Source of the DNA: Kosmotoga olearia TBF 19.5.1
Lineage (GTDB): Bacteria; Thermotogota; Thermotogae; Petrotogales; Kosmotogaceae
Assembly (NCBI RefSeq): GCF_000023325.1
Contig: NC_012785.1
Location: forward strand, 1,798,001-1,862,000
DNA length: 64,000 bases
Direction of reading: 5' to 3'
Shown here: one piece after another, positions 1 through 8,501 of the stretch
Numbering within the stretch: the first letter of the stretch is position 1
How the letters are laid out: each line of letters begins with the position of its first letter
Notes under the pieces: generated by a model
The model's input: only the letters and a program-made list of their open reading frames with translations
Told to the model about the DNA's origin: nothing
Databases searched by the model: none
Translations under genes and position numbers: made by a program

Positions 1-1
1 T

Positions 2-3000
2 CACTCGAAGTATGTGTGGAAAGTTGTTGCCCATGATGTCAGACCTGATTCACTTACCGGCGAAAGTCAGACATGGAGTTTCACTACCCTGAACAATCCA
101 CCTGATTTGCTGGATGCTGAGTTTGACATCAAAGAGAATGAAACTCTTGAGATTGACTTCAGGGATTACACCACAGAAATTGATGGCGATCCTCTTGCGT
201 ACGAGTTGCTTTCAGGCAACGGTACTCTCACGCCTGAAGGTCTCTATAGCTGGACACCTTCCTTTGAAGCATCCGGGACTCATTTCATAAAGGTTAGTGT
301 TACTGATGGAATCGATGGTGCCGTTAAGGTTTACAGAATAACCGTGTACGATGTCAATAGAATGCCAACCGTTGAACTGGTTGCTCCTGAAAACGGGGCC
401 GTTTTCGACGCTGCAGAACAGCCTGAAGTGAAACTTACATGGAATGCTTCTGATCCCGACGGTGATAAACTGCTCTTCAACCTTTACATAACTGATCTGA
501 TAACTGGCGAGACCCTGTCTTTCGACGCTCTTGAGCACTTAGAGAAGAGCTTTGCTCTCAAACCACACACAAATTACCAGTGGAAGGTTAAAGTCTGGGA
601 TGACAGACCGGATTCATTGAGCAGCGAAACCGATGTGTGGAGCTTTGGAACAATCAACCACAAACCTGAGATAGCAATCCCGGACGTGAGTATAAACGAA
701 GGAGCCACTCTGACAGTAAATCTACTTGATTACGCTAGCGATGTTGACGGTGACGTTCTCGGCTTTGAAGTTGTCGAAGGCCCCGGTGAAATCATTGATG
801 GTAGTTATGTTTACACACCAGACTACGATACAGCTGGCGAGCATTTAGTTAAGGTTAGCGTAACTGACAGTATAGATGAAGTTGCTACTGAGTTCACAAT
901 CACTGTCGTGAACGTTCCTCAGAAACCCATCTTGATTGAACCGGAAAACGGAACAATAAATGTGACACCGTTTGTAACGCTCAAATGGACACATTCCGAA
1001 TACGACTACGAAGGAATTCTGTACGATGTTTACTTCGGTGAAACGGCTGATAGCCTGGAAAAGATTGCTGAAAACACGGCGGATACTGAATTAAAACTTC
1101 CAAGGTTAGAATACGGTAAAACCTACTACTGGAAAGTTGTAGCGAAAGATAATGGATTTGAAGCCGAAAGTGATGTATGGTCATTTACGCCAACTATCTT
1201 TATCGACGTTCTCTGGAAACATCTGCAGGACGGATTGATTTATTCATCTGCTGCCTGTCTTGAAAATAGCCCAATTTACAACATTGTGGATGGAAAACTC
1301 TATGCTTACAATCCAGAAAACGGCGAGGTAGTCTGGAAATTTGAAACTGGTGCTCAAGTAGAACAATCAACGCCATCTATTGACGATTATGGCACCATTT
1401 ACTTTGGTACCACAAATGGTGTTCTCTACGCCGTAAATCCAGATGGTACGGAAAAATGGTCAGTCAAGCTCAACGGTAAGATAAACGCCAGCCCTGCTAT
1501 ATCTGGTGATAGGACCATTTACATTGGTACAGCTAGTGGATACTTCTACGCTGTTTCTCCTGCGGGAACTATCCTGTGGGAACTCAAAATAGGTTCGAAG
1601 ATTGTTTCCAGCCCGGCTGTTGGAAATGATGGAACGGTTTACTTTGGTGCTGCAGATAAGAAGCTTTATGCTGTCGATTATGCTGGAAACATTGAATGGA
1701 GCTTCGAAACCGGTGATTGGGTCGAATCAAGTCCTGCGATTGCCGAAAATGGAGACATTATTTTCGGTTCCGATGATGGAATCCTCTACAGAGTTGATAG
1801 AAATGGAAATCTCGTGTGGACATTTGAAACAGCCAATCCAATAAGAGGCGGAGCAGTTATAGGACCTGATGGAACGGTTTACGTAGGATCTTATGACTGG
1901 AAGCTCTATGCTATCAATCCTGATGGTACCGAACGCTGGAGCTTCGAGACCAATGGACCCGTTCACTCCGTTCCGACGTTGACAAAAGATGGAAACATTA
2001 TCTTTGGTTCCATGGATGGAGGCCTTTACTCTCTGAAATCCGATGGAAGCATTAAATGGAGGCTTATAACAGATGGCTGGATCTGGGCAAGCCCGCTGGT
2101 AACTGATGATGGAACAGTGTACATTGGATCCCACGATAGATATATGTACGCACTTAGCGATGATAATGGTGGCATCGCTAACGGCCAGTGGCCAACATTT
2201 GCACTCAATAGTGCCAGAACTGGAAATCTCCAGCCTGTAGTAATACCTCGTGAAGTTCTTGACATTTTGAGCGATTCCCTCTATATAGTGAAACTTAAAG
2301 AGTTTGCTGACTTCAACGTTGAAACACTAGTAAACAATGGAGCTGTAAAAACCGAAAGTGGTTATGTAGTTTGGGAAAGCGCAGTGAAAGAAAAGCTAGA
2401 AGCTCTGACTGATATTGATGGAAATATTCCAATTGTCGATCTCGGAGAAGCAAGTATAAAGTATGTTGTTGATGAAAACGGTAATCTCTATGCCGGACCA
2501 GTCGCCGATACAGCCAAACAACTGGCTCTGCTCGCAATTCCAGCAAACCTCAACTACAAGGACTTTGAAGGGAATTACTTGAGTACTGAAGTGGTTTCCG
2601 AGCCGAAAGACGCCGCTCTTGAAACCTCTATTAAGACAACGCTGCTTATGGCTTTGATCAGCGAGGAATACAAAGAGCTTCTTGCAAATGGGGTTGTAAC
2701 GGGTGGTCCGGAAAATTACTACGAATTCTACAATGAGCCTGTAATCTTCTATAACGCCACGGGTACCGACATCACGATAACCAGGGCATGGCTCATCCAC
2801 ATATGGAAACATGAAAAGGTCAGTGAGGAATACCTGAAGTACGCCGATGAGTGGAACAAGAAATGGTCACCAATCGTTCCAGATGCCAGTACAGGTATCG
2901 AATTTAGTAAGACACTAAAACTGACCTTTGAAGGTGTAGAAACAGATTCCGTTTTTGTCGAAACCTACAATGAAAACTTTGCTTCTCCTAAGATCCTGCT

Positions 3001-3250
3001 CAAGGAGAACGAAACGATTCTCGAAATCTCCGGTATCGGGAACACGAAGAGCACGGTCCTGCTTGACGATGAGTTCCCAACCACGGTCGAGATGAAGTCG
3101 ATCAGTAACTGGCTCGTGACGAGGCATGTAATATCCATTGCAACACTTGGTGGAATTGTCGAGGCTTCTGCCAGTGAAATACCGGCTGACGGTTACGATC
3201 AGAATCCACAACCTGAACAGGTGGTGTTCACACCGGGTACCAACAGATAA
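2..3250 (+). CDS. Large surface protein, Ig-like modules plus PQQ-type propeller (5' end outside window)
   Basis: The reading frame is open to the left edge and its first residues (HSKYVWKVV) match internal repeats of the same protein, so the true start lies upstream; only the last ~1082 residues are seen. Residues ~1-390 (counted from the GTG at 14) are alternating Ig/cadherin-like and Fn3-like modules with recurring 'VDGDVLGFEV'-type and 'YYWKVVAKD'-type strands. Residues ~395-740 hold eight repeats of about 40 residues of the form DGTVYxG..LYAV.PDGT..W, the signature of a PQQ/YncE-type beta-propeller. The final ~330 residues resemble nothing I recognise. The family is usually secreted or attached to the outer sheath and may bind polymers or other proteins; no catalytic residues are evident. 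A terminator follows immediately. Confidence 0.85.
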   Translation, partial: HSKYVWKVVAHDVRPDSLTGESQTWSFTTLNNPPDLLDAEFDIKENETLEIDFRDYTTEIDGDPLAYELLSGNGTLTPEGLYSWTPSFEASGTHFIKVSVTDGIDGAVKVYRITVYDVNRMPTVELVAPENGAVFDAAEQPEVKLTWNASDPDGDKLLFNLYITDLITGETLSFDALEHLEKSFALKPHTNYQWKVKVWDDRPDSLSSETDVWSFGTINHKPEIAIPDVSINEGATLTVNLLDYASDVDGDVLGFEVVEGPGEIIDGSYVYTPDYDTAGEHLVKVSVTDSIDEVATEFTITVVNVPQKPILIEPENGTINVTPFVTLKWTHSEYDYEGILYDVYFGETADSLEKIAENTADTELKLPRLEYGKTYYWKVVAKDNGFEAESDVWSFTPTIFIDVLWKHLQDGLIYSSAACLENSPIYNIVDGKLYAYNPENGEVVWKFETGAQVEQSTPSIDDYGTIYFGTTNGVLYAVNPDGTEKWSVKLNGKINASPAISGDRTIYIGTASGYFYAVSPAGTILWELKIGSKIVSSPAVGNDGTVYFGAADKKLYAVDYAGNIEWSFETGDWVESSPAIAENGDIIFGSDDGILYRVDRNGNLVWTFETANPIRGGAVIGPDGTVYVGSYDWKLYAINPDGTERWSFETNGPVHSVPTLTKDGNIIFGSMDGGLYSLKSDGSIKWRLITDGWIWASPLVTDDGTVYIGSHDRYMYALSDDNGGIANGQWPTFALNSARTGNLQPVVIPREVLDILSDSLYIVKLKEFADFNVETLVNNGAVKTESGYVVWESAVKEKLEALTDIDGNIPIVDLGEASIKYVVDENGNLYAGPVADTAKQLALLAIPANLNYKDFEGNYLSTEVVSEPKDAALETSIKTTLLMALISEEYKELLANGVVTGGPENYYEFYNEPVIFYNATGTDITITRAWLIHIWKHEKVSEEYLKYADEWNKKWSPIVPDASTGIEFSKTLKLTFEGVETDSVFVETYNENFASPKILLKENETILEISGIGNTKSTVLLDDEFPTTVEMKSISNWLVTRHVISIATLGGIVEASASEIPADGYDQNPQPEQVVFTPGTNR

Positions 3251-3274
3251 GTTAAGTAAGTGCGATTGAGTTTC

Positions 3275-3305
3275 CCCGGGGCTATTTAAGCTCCGGGCTT
3301 TTTTT
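3275..3305 (+). terminator. Intrinsic terminator after the surface protein gene
   Basis: An 8-bp GC-rich stem (3275-3282 with 3290-3297, one G-T pair) with a short AT loop is followed by seven T residues. Confidence 0.85.
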
Positions 3306-3334
3306 GAGTATGGTGCGGAAAAATCATGTATAAT
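3304..3334 (+). promoter_or_regulatory. Candidate promoter for the MATE gene
   Basis: TTGAGT at 3304-3309 and a perfect TATAAT at 3329-3334 are separated by 19 bp, longer than ideal. The -35 overlaps the preceding terminator's T-tract. Confidence 0.45.
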
Positions 3335-3370
3335 TGCTTCTGATTGCTAACTTTTTGGGGGTAAGTATCA

Positions 3371-4708
3371 GTGCAGAGAGTTTATATATTGAATGAGCAG
3401 ATGACACCGGCATTGTTTAAACTTGCGTGGCCTACCATCCTTTCTATGCTGTTCCAGACGCTGTACAACGTCATAGATGCTTTCTGGCTGGGAAAGTTGG
3501 GAAAGATAGCCATTTCAGCTCCAACGATAGCGTGGCCTGCCATATTTCTTTTGATTTCTCTTGGGAGTGGTCTCGGGGTTGCCGGACTTGCGATGGTATC
3601 CCAGTATGTTGGGGCGGGGGATTTCAAGAAAGCGTCAAAAGCTGCAGGACAGATCATATTGATAAGTACAATATTTGCGACAGTTATTGGGATTATTGGT
3701 GGAATATTCAGTGGTGGTATTTTGAAGCTCATGAGGATTCCACCGGAGATGTTTGACAGCACCAGGATCTATATGCAAACCATATTCTTTGGTGCCCCAT
3801 TAACCTTTGGAACTTTTGCTATTGCGTCCCTGTTTTCCGGTTGGGGTGATACAGTTACCCCAATGATATTAACGGGTCTGTCGGTTCTTTTCAACGCCGT
3901 GCTAGACCCTCTGATGATTTTCGGTATCGGTTTTCCTCGGTTTGAAGTATTTGGAGCTGCACTGGCAACAGTTATATCCCGTGGAGTGGTTGTCATTTTC
4001 GCGCTGTACATACTTTTTAGTGGTAGACGGGGAATAAAACTGACGTTTCACGATATGGTGCCAGATGTTTATATGATCAAGAAAATATTTTCAATTGGGT
4101 TTCCATCATCGTTGGGGCAATCAGTTACCGCTTTTGCCTTTTTAATAATAATGGCAATAATATCCAGATTTGGGCCTGTTGCCACTGCTGCAGTGGGTGT
4201 TGGTAATAGGGTTACTTCTATTGCGACAATGTTTTCTTTCGGCCTTGCACAGGCAACATCAGCTATGGTTGGTCAGTACCTCGGGGCAGAAAGAAATGAC
4301 GATGCTTACAGGGTTGTATGGAAATCTGCGGGAATAAATATGGTTATTGTGGGTGCTATGTGTACTGGAACTTTTTTCTTTGGCAAAGAAGTAACCGCGT
4401 TCTTTATAAATGAACCGGATGTACTGGTTGAGGGATTCCGGTATTTTCGGATCGTGTCTCTTTCAATTCCATTTTATGCCACTTTCAATATATTCGATGC
4501 TGCTTTGAGGGGTTCCGGTTATACGGTCGCTTCTATGATTTTGAATATCGTCAGGCTTTGGGGTATACGCCTACCTCTAATATACTTATTTGGGTTGTCA
4601 ATGGGAACTCTTGGAATCTGGTATGCAATGCTGATCAGTAACATTTCTATCGCAATTGCAGCTGCTTTTGTTATAAGTTCTAAAAAATGGCTTAAAAAGG
4701 TGATATAG
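3371..4708 (+). CDS. MATE family multidrug/toxin efflux transporter
   Basis: This 445-residue protein is almost entirely hydrophobic, with about twelve predicted membrane segments in two similar halves, and matches the MATE exporters (NorM/DinF/MepA type) that expel cationic compounds using a Na+ or H+ gradient. Typical MATE stretches are visible near the N-terminus (FQTLYNVIDAFWLGKLG) and in the second half (GVGNRVTSIATMFSFG and MVGQYLGAERNDDAYR). Length equals the family norm. The start is a GTG preceded by a G-rich stretch (TGGGGG). It stands alone between two terminators, so it is probably monocistronic. The substrate cannot be told from sequence. Confidence 0.93.
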   Translation: MQRVYILNEQMTPALFKLAWPTILSMLFQTLYNVIDAFWLGKLGKIAISAPTIAWPAIFLLISLGSGLGVAGLAMVSQYVGAGDFKKASKAAGQIILISTIFATVIGIIGGIFSGGILKLMRIPPEMFDSTRIYMQTIFFGAPLTFGTFAIASLFSGWGDTVTPMILTGLSVLFNAVLDPLMIFGIGFPRFEVFGAALATVISRGVVVIFALYILFSGRRGIKLTFHDMVPDVYMIKKIFSIGFPSSLGQSVTAFAFLIIMAIISRFGPVATAAVGVGNRVTSIATMFSFGLAQATSAMVGQYLGAERNDDAYRVVWKSAGINMVIVGAMCTGTFFFGKEVTAFFINEPDVLVEGFRYFRIVSLSIPFYATFNIFDAALRGSGYTVASMILNIVRLWGIRLPLIYLFGLSMGTLGIWYAMLISNISIAIAAAFVISSKKWLKKVI

Positions 4709-4754
4709 AGAACAAAAGCCGTGGATACGCCACAGCTTTTGTTCTGTTTTTTTT
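4709..4754 (+). terminator. Intrinsic terminator after MATE gene
   Basis: A long hairpin starts just after the stop codon: AGAACAAAAGC pairs with GCTTTTGTTCT, and after one mismatch GTGG pairs with CCAC. A run of eight T residues follows. Confidence 0.9.
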
Positions 4755-4763
4755 GAGGGTGAA

Positions 4764-5864
4764 TTAGACAGTGATCAGAGAAAGAGTCTCTTCGTAATCA
4801 TCAAGCCAGTATGCTTCAGGATTTCTTTTCAGTATCAGGAATTTGTTGTAGTTTTCGGGTTTAGCCGCCCTATGGTATTTCATATAAATATGTTCGTCAT
4901 CAAGACCAACAACTTCAATTTTTCCTGTCATATGGGACATTGCAAAACGTGCTCTTTTAGCTAATCCTGAAACCATTGCGGTCGCTTTTCTGAAGATCTC
5001 GTACCCTTCTTCGATCGGAACAGAGTAAGCTTTGTTACCTTTTGTCGGTCGGCATTGGAAAACATAATAAGGTGGAACCCCTATAAAGGAAAGTTTTCTG
5101 AACAGTTCAGCGAGTGTTTCTGGACTATCATTAATTCCGCGGATCAACGGAGTCTGGTTTGCCAGTTCTGTGCCTGCTTCTTTAAGGAGATTGATTGCTT
5201 CGATGGCAACATCCGTTATCTCTCTTGGGTGGTTGAATTGAGTCATTATGTAAATACGTTTTTTGGGAGTACTGTATTTTTTGAGTAGTTCTATGAGCTT
5301 TGGATCGTCGATAATCCTATAAGGGTTGAAAGCGACCATCTTTGTTCCAATTCTAATAATCTGAACGTGATCAATTTTTCGCAACCTGCTTATTATGTTT
5401 TCCAATTTACTTGTTGAAAGCATCAACGGATCTCCACCAGAGAGCAAAACATTCGTAATCTCTTTGTGTTTTTTTATGTATTCCAATCCGGGTTCAACAT
5501 CAATCATGATTTCCCGATTTCCAGCAAGAAAAACCCTCTTTCTAAAACAGAAACGGCAAATGCCGCCGCAAACACGTGAAACGAGCATCAGAGCAGTATC
5601 TTTGTATTTATGTTCCAGCCCGGGTGCAACCGTATACTTGTGCTCGTTGGAAGCGTCGAGTTCTCCCCATTCGATGAGTTCATCCATCGATGGAATGATT
5701 ATCCTTTTGATGGGATCGTTGGGATCGTCCCATTTGATTAAATTCAAGTAGTATTCGTTAGTCCTGAATACAAATTTTTCCGTAACCTTTTTTAGCTTTT
5801 CTTTTTCAGTTTTATCGAGTTGAGAAATCTGGTCAATTCTGGTGAGATATTTTGGATTACCCAC
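4764..5864 (-). CDS. KamA-family radical SAM aminomutase (lysine 2,3-aminomutase-like)
   Basis: The protein carries the radical-SAM cluster motif CGGICRFC (CxxxCxxC) near residue 105, a GGDP motif after it, and a C-terminal SHMTGKIEVVGL stretch that holds the PLP-binding lysine in the lysine 2,3-aminomutase family. These enzymes use SAM, a 4Fe-4S cluster and PLP to move an amino group from the alpha to the beta carbon. The frame is open further upstream, but I place the start at the GTG at 5864 because GGAGGTG lies 8 nt before it; this gives 366 residues. The acetyltransferase AblB, which would point to N-acetyl-beta-lysine (osmolyte) synthesis, is not next door. Glutamate aminomutase activity is the main alternative. 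Confidence 0.87.
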   Translation of the reverse strand: MGNPKYLTRIDQISQLDKTEKEKLKKVTEKFVFRTNEYYLNLIKWDDPNDPIKRIIIPSMDELIEWGELDASNEHKYTVAPGLEHKYKDTALMLVSRVCGGICRFCFRKRVFLAGNREIMIDVEPGLEYIKKHKEITNVLLSGGDPLMLSTSKLENIISRLRKIDHVQIIRIGTKMVAFNPYRIIDDPKLIELLKKYSTPKKRIYIMTQFNHPREITDVAIEAINLLKEAGTELANQTPLIRGINDSPETLAELFRKLSFIGVPPYYVFQCRPTKGNKAYSVPIEEGYEIFRKATAMVSGLAKRARFAMSHMTGKIEVVGLDDEHIYMKYHRAAKPENYNKFLILKRNPEAYWLDDYEETLSLITV

Positions 5865-6008
5865 GATAACAGCACCTCCCTGAATTTTTGAAAGTACAAA
5901 AAACTTACCCGGCATGTAAACGAGCCAGAATTGGATGAACGGTTTTTGAGCGTATTACGAAAGTAAAACCATTGACATTTATGAAAGGGGTTTAAGAAGC
6001 TCTCCTCT

Positions 6009-6017
6009 ATTATACCA
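6009..6017 (-). promoter_or_regulatory. Extended -10 promoter upstream of the aminomutase gene
   Basis: On the minus strand TGGTATAAT is an extended -10 element. No good -35 is seen. It would give a leader of about 140 nt before the GTG start. Confidence 0.45.
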
Positions 6018-6106
6018 TATTGGAATCATCTCTTGTTCTCAATTAATGCTGGTCACAAGGATTTCAATTTTTGTAAAAGGCTTTAGAAACAGAAAAGTTA
6101 CCGTAA

Positions 6107-6167
6107 TGCCTCAAAAATAAATCTACTTGAAATAGATTGGATGCCTCAAAATAGAATCTACTTGAAA
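6107..6167. repeat. Left IS end: two direct copies of a 26-bp transposase-binding-type repeat
   Basis: Copies lie at 6107-6132 and 6142-6167. The transposase stop codon (6158-6160) lies inside the inner copy. Confidence 0.85.
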
Positions 6168-7357
6168 TTGAGAGGGACATAGTTGAGGATCCCTCCTTTC
6201 GATTTGTCAATCTGGATGCTCAGTAATTGCTCTTGCAAATGTGTTATTATACTCTTGAGTTTGTAAATGTCTAGGGCTTCGTGTTGTCTGCGAAGCCTGT
6301 CTTTTTTATCTTGGTCAACCCAGGGAGATCGCATGATCCTTTCGTATGGTGTAGTAGGACGGTCGTATTTCTTGCTTACCTTGTTTCCTTTTCTAATTTT
6401 CTCAACGATTTTCTGATTTGGCTGAAAATGATTATTGTACAGATTCAGCGACGCGTACAACTCCTTCAGTATTTGGAATTCTTCCTCTGTATCGTATCTG
6501 TAATATCCAACGGCTCTTCTTACAACAGACCAGTTCTTTTGTTCGACATGACAATTATCATTCTTGTTGTAACTCCGGGTTCTGGTGAATAGAAGCCCTT
6601 CATCTTCACAATAACGGTATAGGTGTCTGTTAATGAATTCTGATCCGTTATCTGAGTGAATACCTAATAAAGTGAAAGGAAGCGTTTTCCTCAACTGAAT
6701 TATAGCTTTTAATGTCCAGATTTGCGCTTTGTTTCTTATTGGTGCCACTACACTCCAACCACTTGCTACATCTACCATGTTGAGGCTGTAGCAAAAATCA
6801 CCACTTACACTCCCGCCATCATGCCCAACGAGATCAATCTCAACAAAGCCTGGTCTTGTATCGTCCCACTCGTAATGTGTTTTTATTCGTATGTGCTTTT
6901 TCAGAAGAGTTCCGGGTTTTGTATGAGATCGTCCTTTGAGTTCCATCTTTTTCCTCTCGCTGGTTAACAATCTATCGATAGTGGAAGCACTTATATTAAG
7001 AAGCTTCCTCTTTGTTTCTTCAGTCAATGTTAGATGCCCATTACGAACAAGATTATCTATTACTTCGTCCATCACTGCTTCGAGCCTTTTACCACACGGA
7101 AAATCCATTATCTCCCATATCTTCACGAGTTTCACGAAGACTTTACGATCATATTTTTTCTTTCGGCCTTTTTTCTTGCTGGGTGAGGTTGTCTTTCGCT
7201 TTTTCAAGGCTCCTCGTAGTAAAAACGATGCGTAACTACGATTATACTTGGTAACTCGGGTGAATTCATCTAGAATCTCGGATTTTTCTTTTTTGCGAGC
7301 TTTTCTGTACCTTTTTGAATAATCTTCCACCACATTTTTCATATCTAACCTCTTCAT
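6158..7357 (-). CDS. DDE/integrase-core transposase
   Basis: The 399-residue protein has a basic N-terminus with a helix-turn-helix-like region (residues ~1-60), a lysine/arginine-rich linker and an rve integrase core. Candidate catalytic residues are D in FVEIDLVGHDGG (~residue 173), D in IHSDNGSEF (~236) and E in HVEQKN (~273), all present, so the enzyme looks active. This domain style (VGHDGG, TRxRSYNKND, VEQKN) belongs to the integrase-like transposases of the IS481/ISNCY-IS1202 type. The frame is intact. A second ATG at 7342 has AGAGGT in front of it and is an alternative start. The 3' end runs into the inner left repeat of the element. Confidence 0.9.
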   Translation of the reverse strand: MKRLDMKNVVEDYSKRYRKARKKEKSEILDEFTRVTKYNRSYASFLLRGALKKRKTTSPSKKKGRKKKYDRKVFVKLVKIWEIMDFPCGKRLEAVMDEVIDNLVRNGHLTLTEETKRKLLNISASTIDRLLTSERKKMELKGRSHTKPGTLLKKHIRIKTHYEWDDTRPGFVEIDLVGHDGGSVSGDFCYSLNMVDVASGWSVVAPIRNKAQIWTLKAIIQLRKTLPFTLLGIHSDNGSEFINRHLYRYCEDEGLLFTRTRSYNKNDNCHVEQKNWSVVRRAVGYYRYDTEEEFQILKELYASLNLYNNHFQPNQKIVEKIRKGNKVSKKYDRPTTPYERIMRSPWVDQDKKDRLRRQHEALDIYKLKSIITHLQEQLLSIQIDKSKGGILNYVPLNFK

Positions 7358-7402
7358 CTTCTCGCCTACCTTCTTTGGTATTCGAGAAGATTATCCCTCT
7401 TT

Positions 7403-7462
7403 TTCGAGTAGATTTATTTTTGACGCAACGTTCCCTTTTCGAGTAGATTTTTTTTGAAGCAA
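7403..7462. repeat. Right IS end: two inverted-orientation copies of the 25-26 bp repeat
   Basis: Copies lie at 7403-7428 and 7438-7462, reverse complement of the left-end copies and with the same 35-bp period. Confidence 0.85.
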
Positions 7463-7472
7463 TTCGGTTACT

Positions 7473-7502
7473 TGACCTGATAGGGATTCTTCTGGTAATA
7501 TA
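7473..7502 (+). promoter_or_regulatory. Sigma-70-type promoter abutting the IS right end
   Basis: TTGACC (7473-7478) and TAATAT (7497-7502) are 18 bp apart. The -35 begins at the base after the proposed IS tip. It would transcribe the structured leader and the amino-acid transporter. Confidence 0.55.
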
Positions 7503-7587
7503 CAACAAAACTTTTTCATAATCGCAGGGGAGAGAATTTATGGTCAAAGAGATGCCTGTTTGTTTGAAAAAAGAAAATTCAAAGAAG

Positions 7588-7688
7588 CATGTCAAACGGT
7601 GTTGCCCGGGTTTTTCCGTCGGCAGCACAGTTTGAACGTGCTGTAGATAAAGGAGGAACGCCGGGCGAGAAATCGCCCGGCTTTTTTT
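7588..7688 (+). promoter_or_regulatory. Structured 5' leader of the amino-acid ABC transporter (candidate riboswitch/attenuator or short RNA)
   Basis: The 7509-7706 stretch has no convincing ORF but strong RNA structure. Hairpin A pairs 7588-7597 with 7630-7640, and GTGTTGCC (7599-7606) with GGCAGCAC (7621-7628). An alternative hairpin B pairs CAGCAC (7623-7628) with GTGCTG (7638-7643), so A and B exclude each other. GCCCGG (7604-7609) can also pair with CCGGGC (7661-7666), the left arm of the terminator that follows, giving an antiterminator option. An unused ribosome-binding-like AAAGGAGGAAC sits before the terminator. It fits no riboswitch class that I can recognise by eye. Confidence 0.6.
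7660..7688 (+). terminator. Intrinsic terminator in the transporter leader
   Basis: A perfect 9-bp GC-rich stem (7660-7668 with 7673-7681), a GAAA tetraloop and seven T residues lie only ~20 nt before the first transporter gene. The position suggests premature termination control. Confidence 0.88.
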
Positions 7689-7709
7689 ATATCAGAGGAG
7701 GTGTTTGTG

Positions 7710-8486
7710 GTGAGGAGAACAACTTTCTTGGTAGTCGTTGTAAGTATTCTTTTGGTGAGCTTGACGTTCGGAAGCTTGATCGATGAAATCAAAGAACGAG
7801 GTGTGTTGAGAGTAGGTCAGGACGCCGGGTATATGCCCTTGTATGGAACCGACATGTACGGTAACCGTATAGGACTTGAAGTTGACGTTCTCAAGATTAT
7901 GGCAACACTTCTTGGTGTTAGACTCGAATTCGTGGTTGTGAACTGGGATGGCATTATTCCTGCGTTGCTGTCTGAAAAATTCGACATCATCTGGTCCGGG
8001 ATGACAATAACAGATGAGCGGGCTAAAAAAGTTGATTTCAGCGAGCCTTACCTTAAGATTGGTCAGGTTCTTGTCTACAACAACAGGAAAATTAGTTCAG
8101 TTCCTTCTCTGGAAGAGCTGAATAATCCCTCTGTAAGAATTGCAGTGCAGCTAGGAACTACAGGAGATGAAGCGGCAAGGAGGTTGTTCCCCAGAGCAAA
8201 AATTTTAACCTTTGACTCCATGGATGAAGCAGCTTTTCAGGTTGCTTCGGGTAGGGCTGACTTCACGGTCGTGGATTCTATATACGCACAGTACGTGGCG
8301 AAAAAATACGATCGTCTGAGTGTAGCTGATGGATTCTTGACCAGTGAAGAACTTGGGGTTGCGATTAGAAAAAATGATCCTGAAACATTAAATTGGATCA
8401 ACAATTTTATCGAAGGACTTAAATCATCAGGATTCATGGAACTCCTGGAAGAAAAGTGGTTTGTTGAATATGAACCAGAATTGTAA
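7710..8486 (+). CDS. Polar amino-acid ABC transporter, substrate-binding protein
   Basis: The product has an N-terminal signal sequence (basic RRTTF then a long hydrophobic run) followed by a family 3 extracellular solute-binding domain. Hallmarks are GVLRVGQDAGYMPL, FDIIWSGMTITDERAKKVDFSEPY and AVQLGTTGD. It would capture a polar amino acid outside the membrane for the permease and ATPase encoded next. AGGAGG at 7696-7701 suits the GTG codons at 7707 or 7710; I chose 7710 (8-nt spacing), giving 258 residues. The gene follows a leader with an intrinsic terminator, so expression is probably attenuated. The bound amino acid is not determinable here. Confidence 0.9.
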   Translation: MRRTTFLVVVVSILLVSLTFGSLIDEIKERGVLRVGQDAGYMPLYGTDMYGNRIGLEVDVLKIMATLLGVRLEFVVVNWDGIIPALLSEKFDIIWSGMTITDERAKKVDFSEPYLKIGQVLVYNNRKISSVPSLEELNNPSVRIAVQLGTTGDEAARRLFPRAKILTFDSMDEAAFQVASGRADFTVVDSIYAQYVAKKYDRLSVADGFLTSEELGVAIRKNDPETLNWINNFIEGLKSSGFMELLEEKWFVEYEPEL

Positions 8487-8501
8487 GTATGAGGTGAAAA
8501 G

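Larger units (their letters stand above)
6097..7472 (-). mobile_element. Insertion sequence with doubled terminal repeats, single DDE transposase
   Basis: A DDE transposase gene is bracketed by inverted ends. Each end holds two copies of a 25-26 bp element (consensus TGCnTCAAAAATAAATCT, then ACTyGAAA). The copies are 35 bp apart start to start at both ends: 6107 and 6142 on the left, 7403 and 7438 on the right. Outside the outer copies the similarity continues as GTTACCG (6097-6103) against GTAACCG (complement of 7466-7472), which I take as the tips. I see no clear target-site duplication, so the exact ends may be off by a few bases or the insertion is old. The transposase type resembles the IS481-like / ISNCY-IS1202 group. 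Confidence 0.85.

Noticed and set aside
6060-7500. Target-site duplication around the IS
   Set aside because: Comparison of ~30 bp on each side of the proposed tips shows no convincing direct repeat.
7630-7670. Glutamine-riboswitch-like GGAGGAACGC segment
   Set aside because: The 3' motif resembles the GAAGGAACGC end of the glutamine riboswitch, but the matching 5' CGUUCA and the GGAAGUAGG core are absent.
7589-7786. 65-residue plus-strand ORF over the transporter leader
   Set aside because: It overlaps the terminator hairpin and the binding-protein gene in another frame, has no ribosome site, and its sequence is low in protein-like features.
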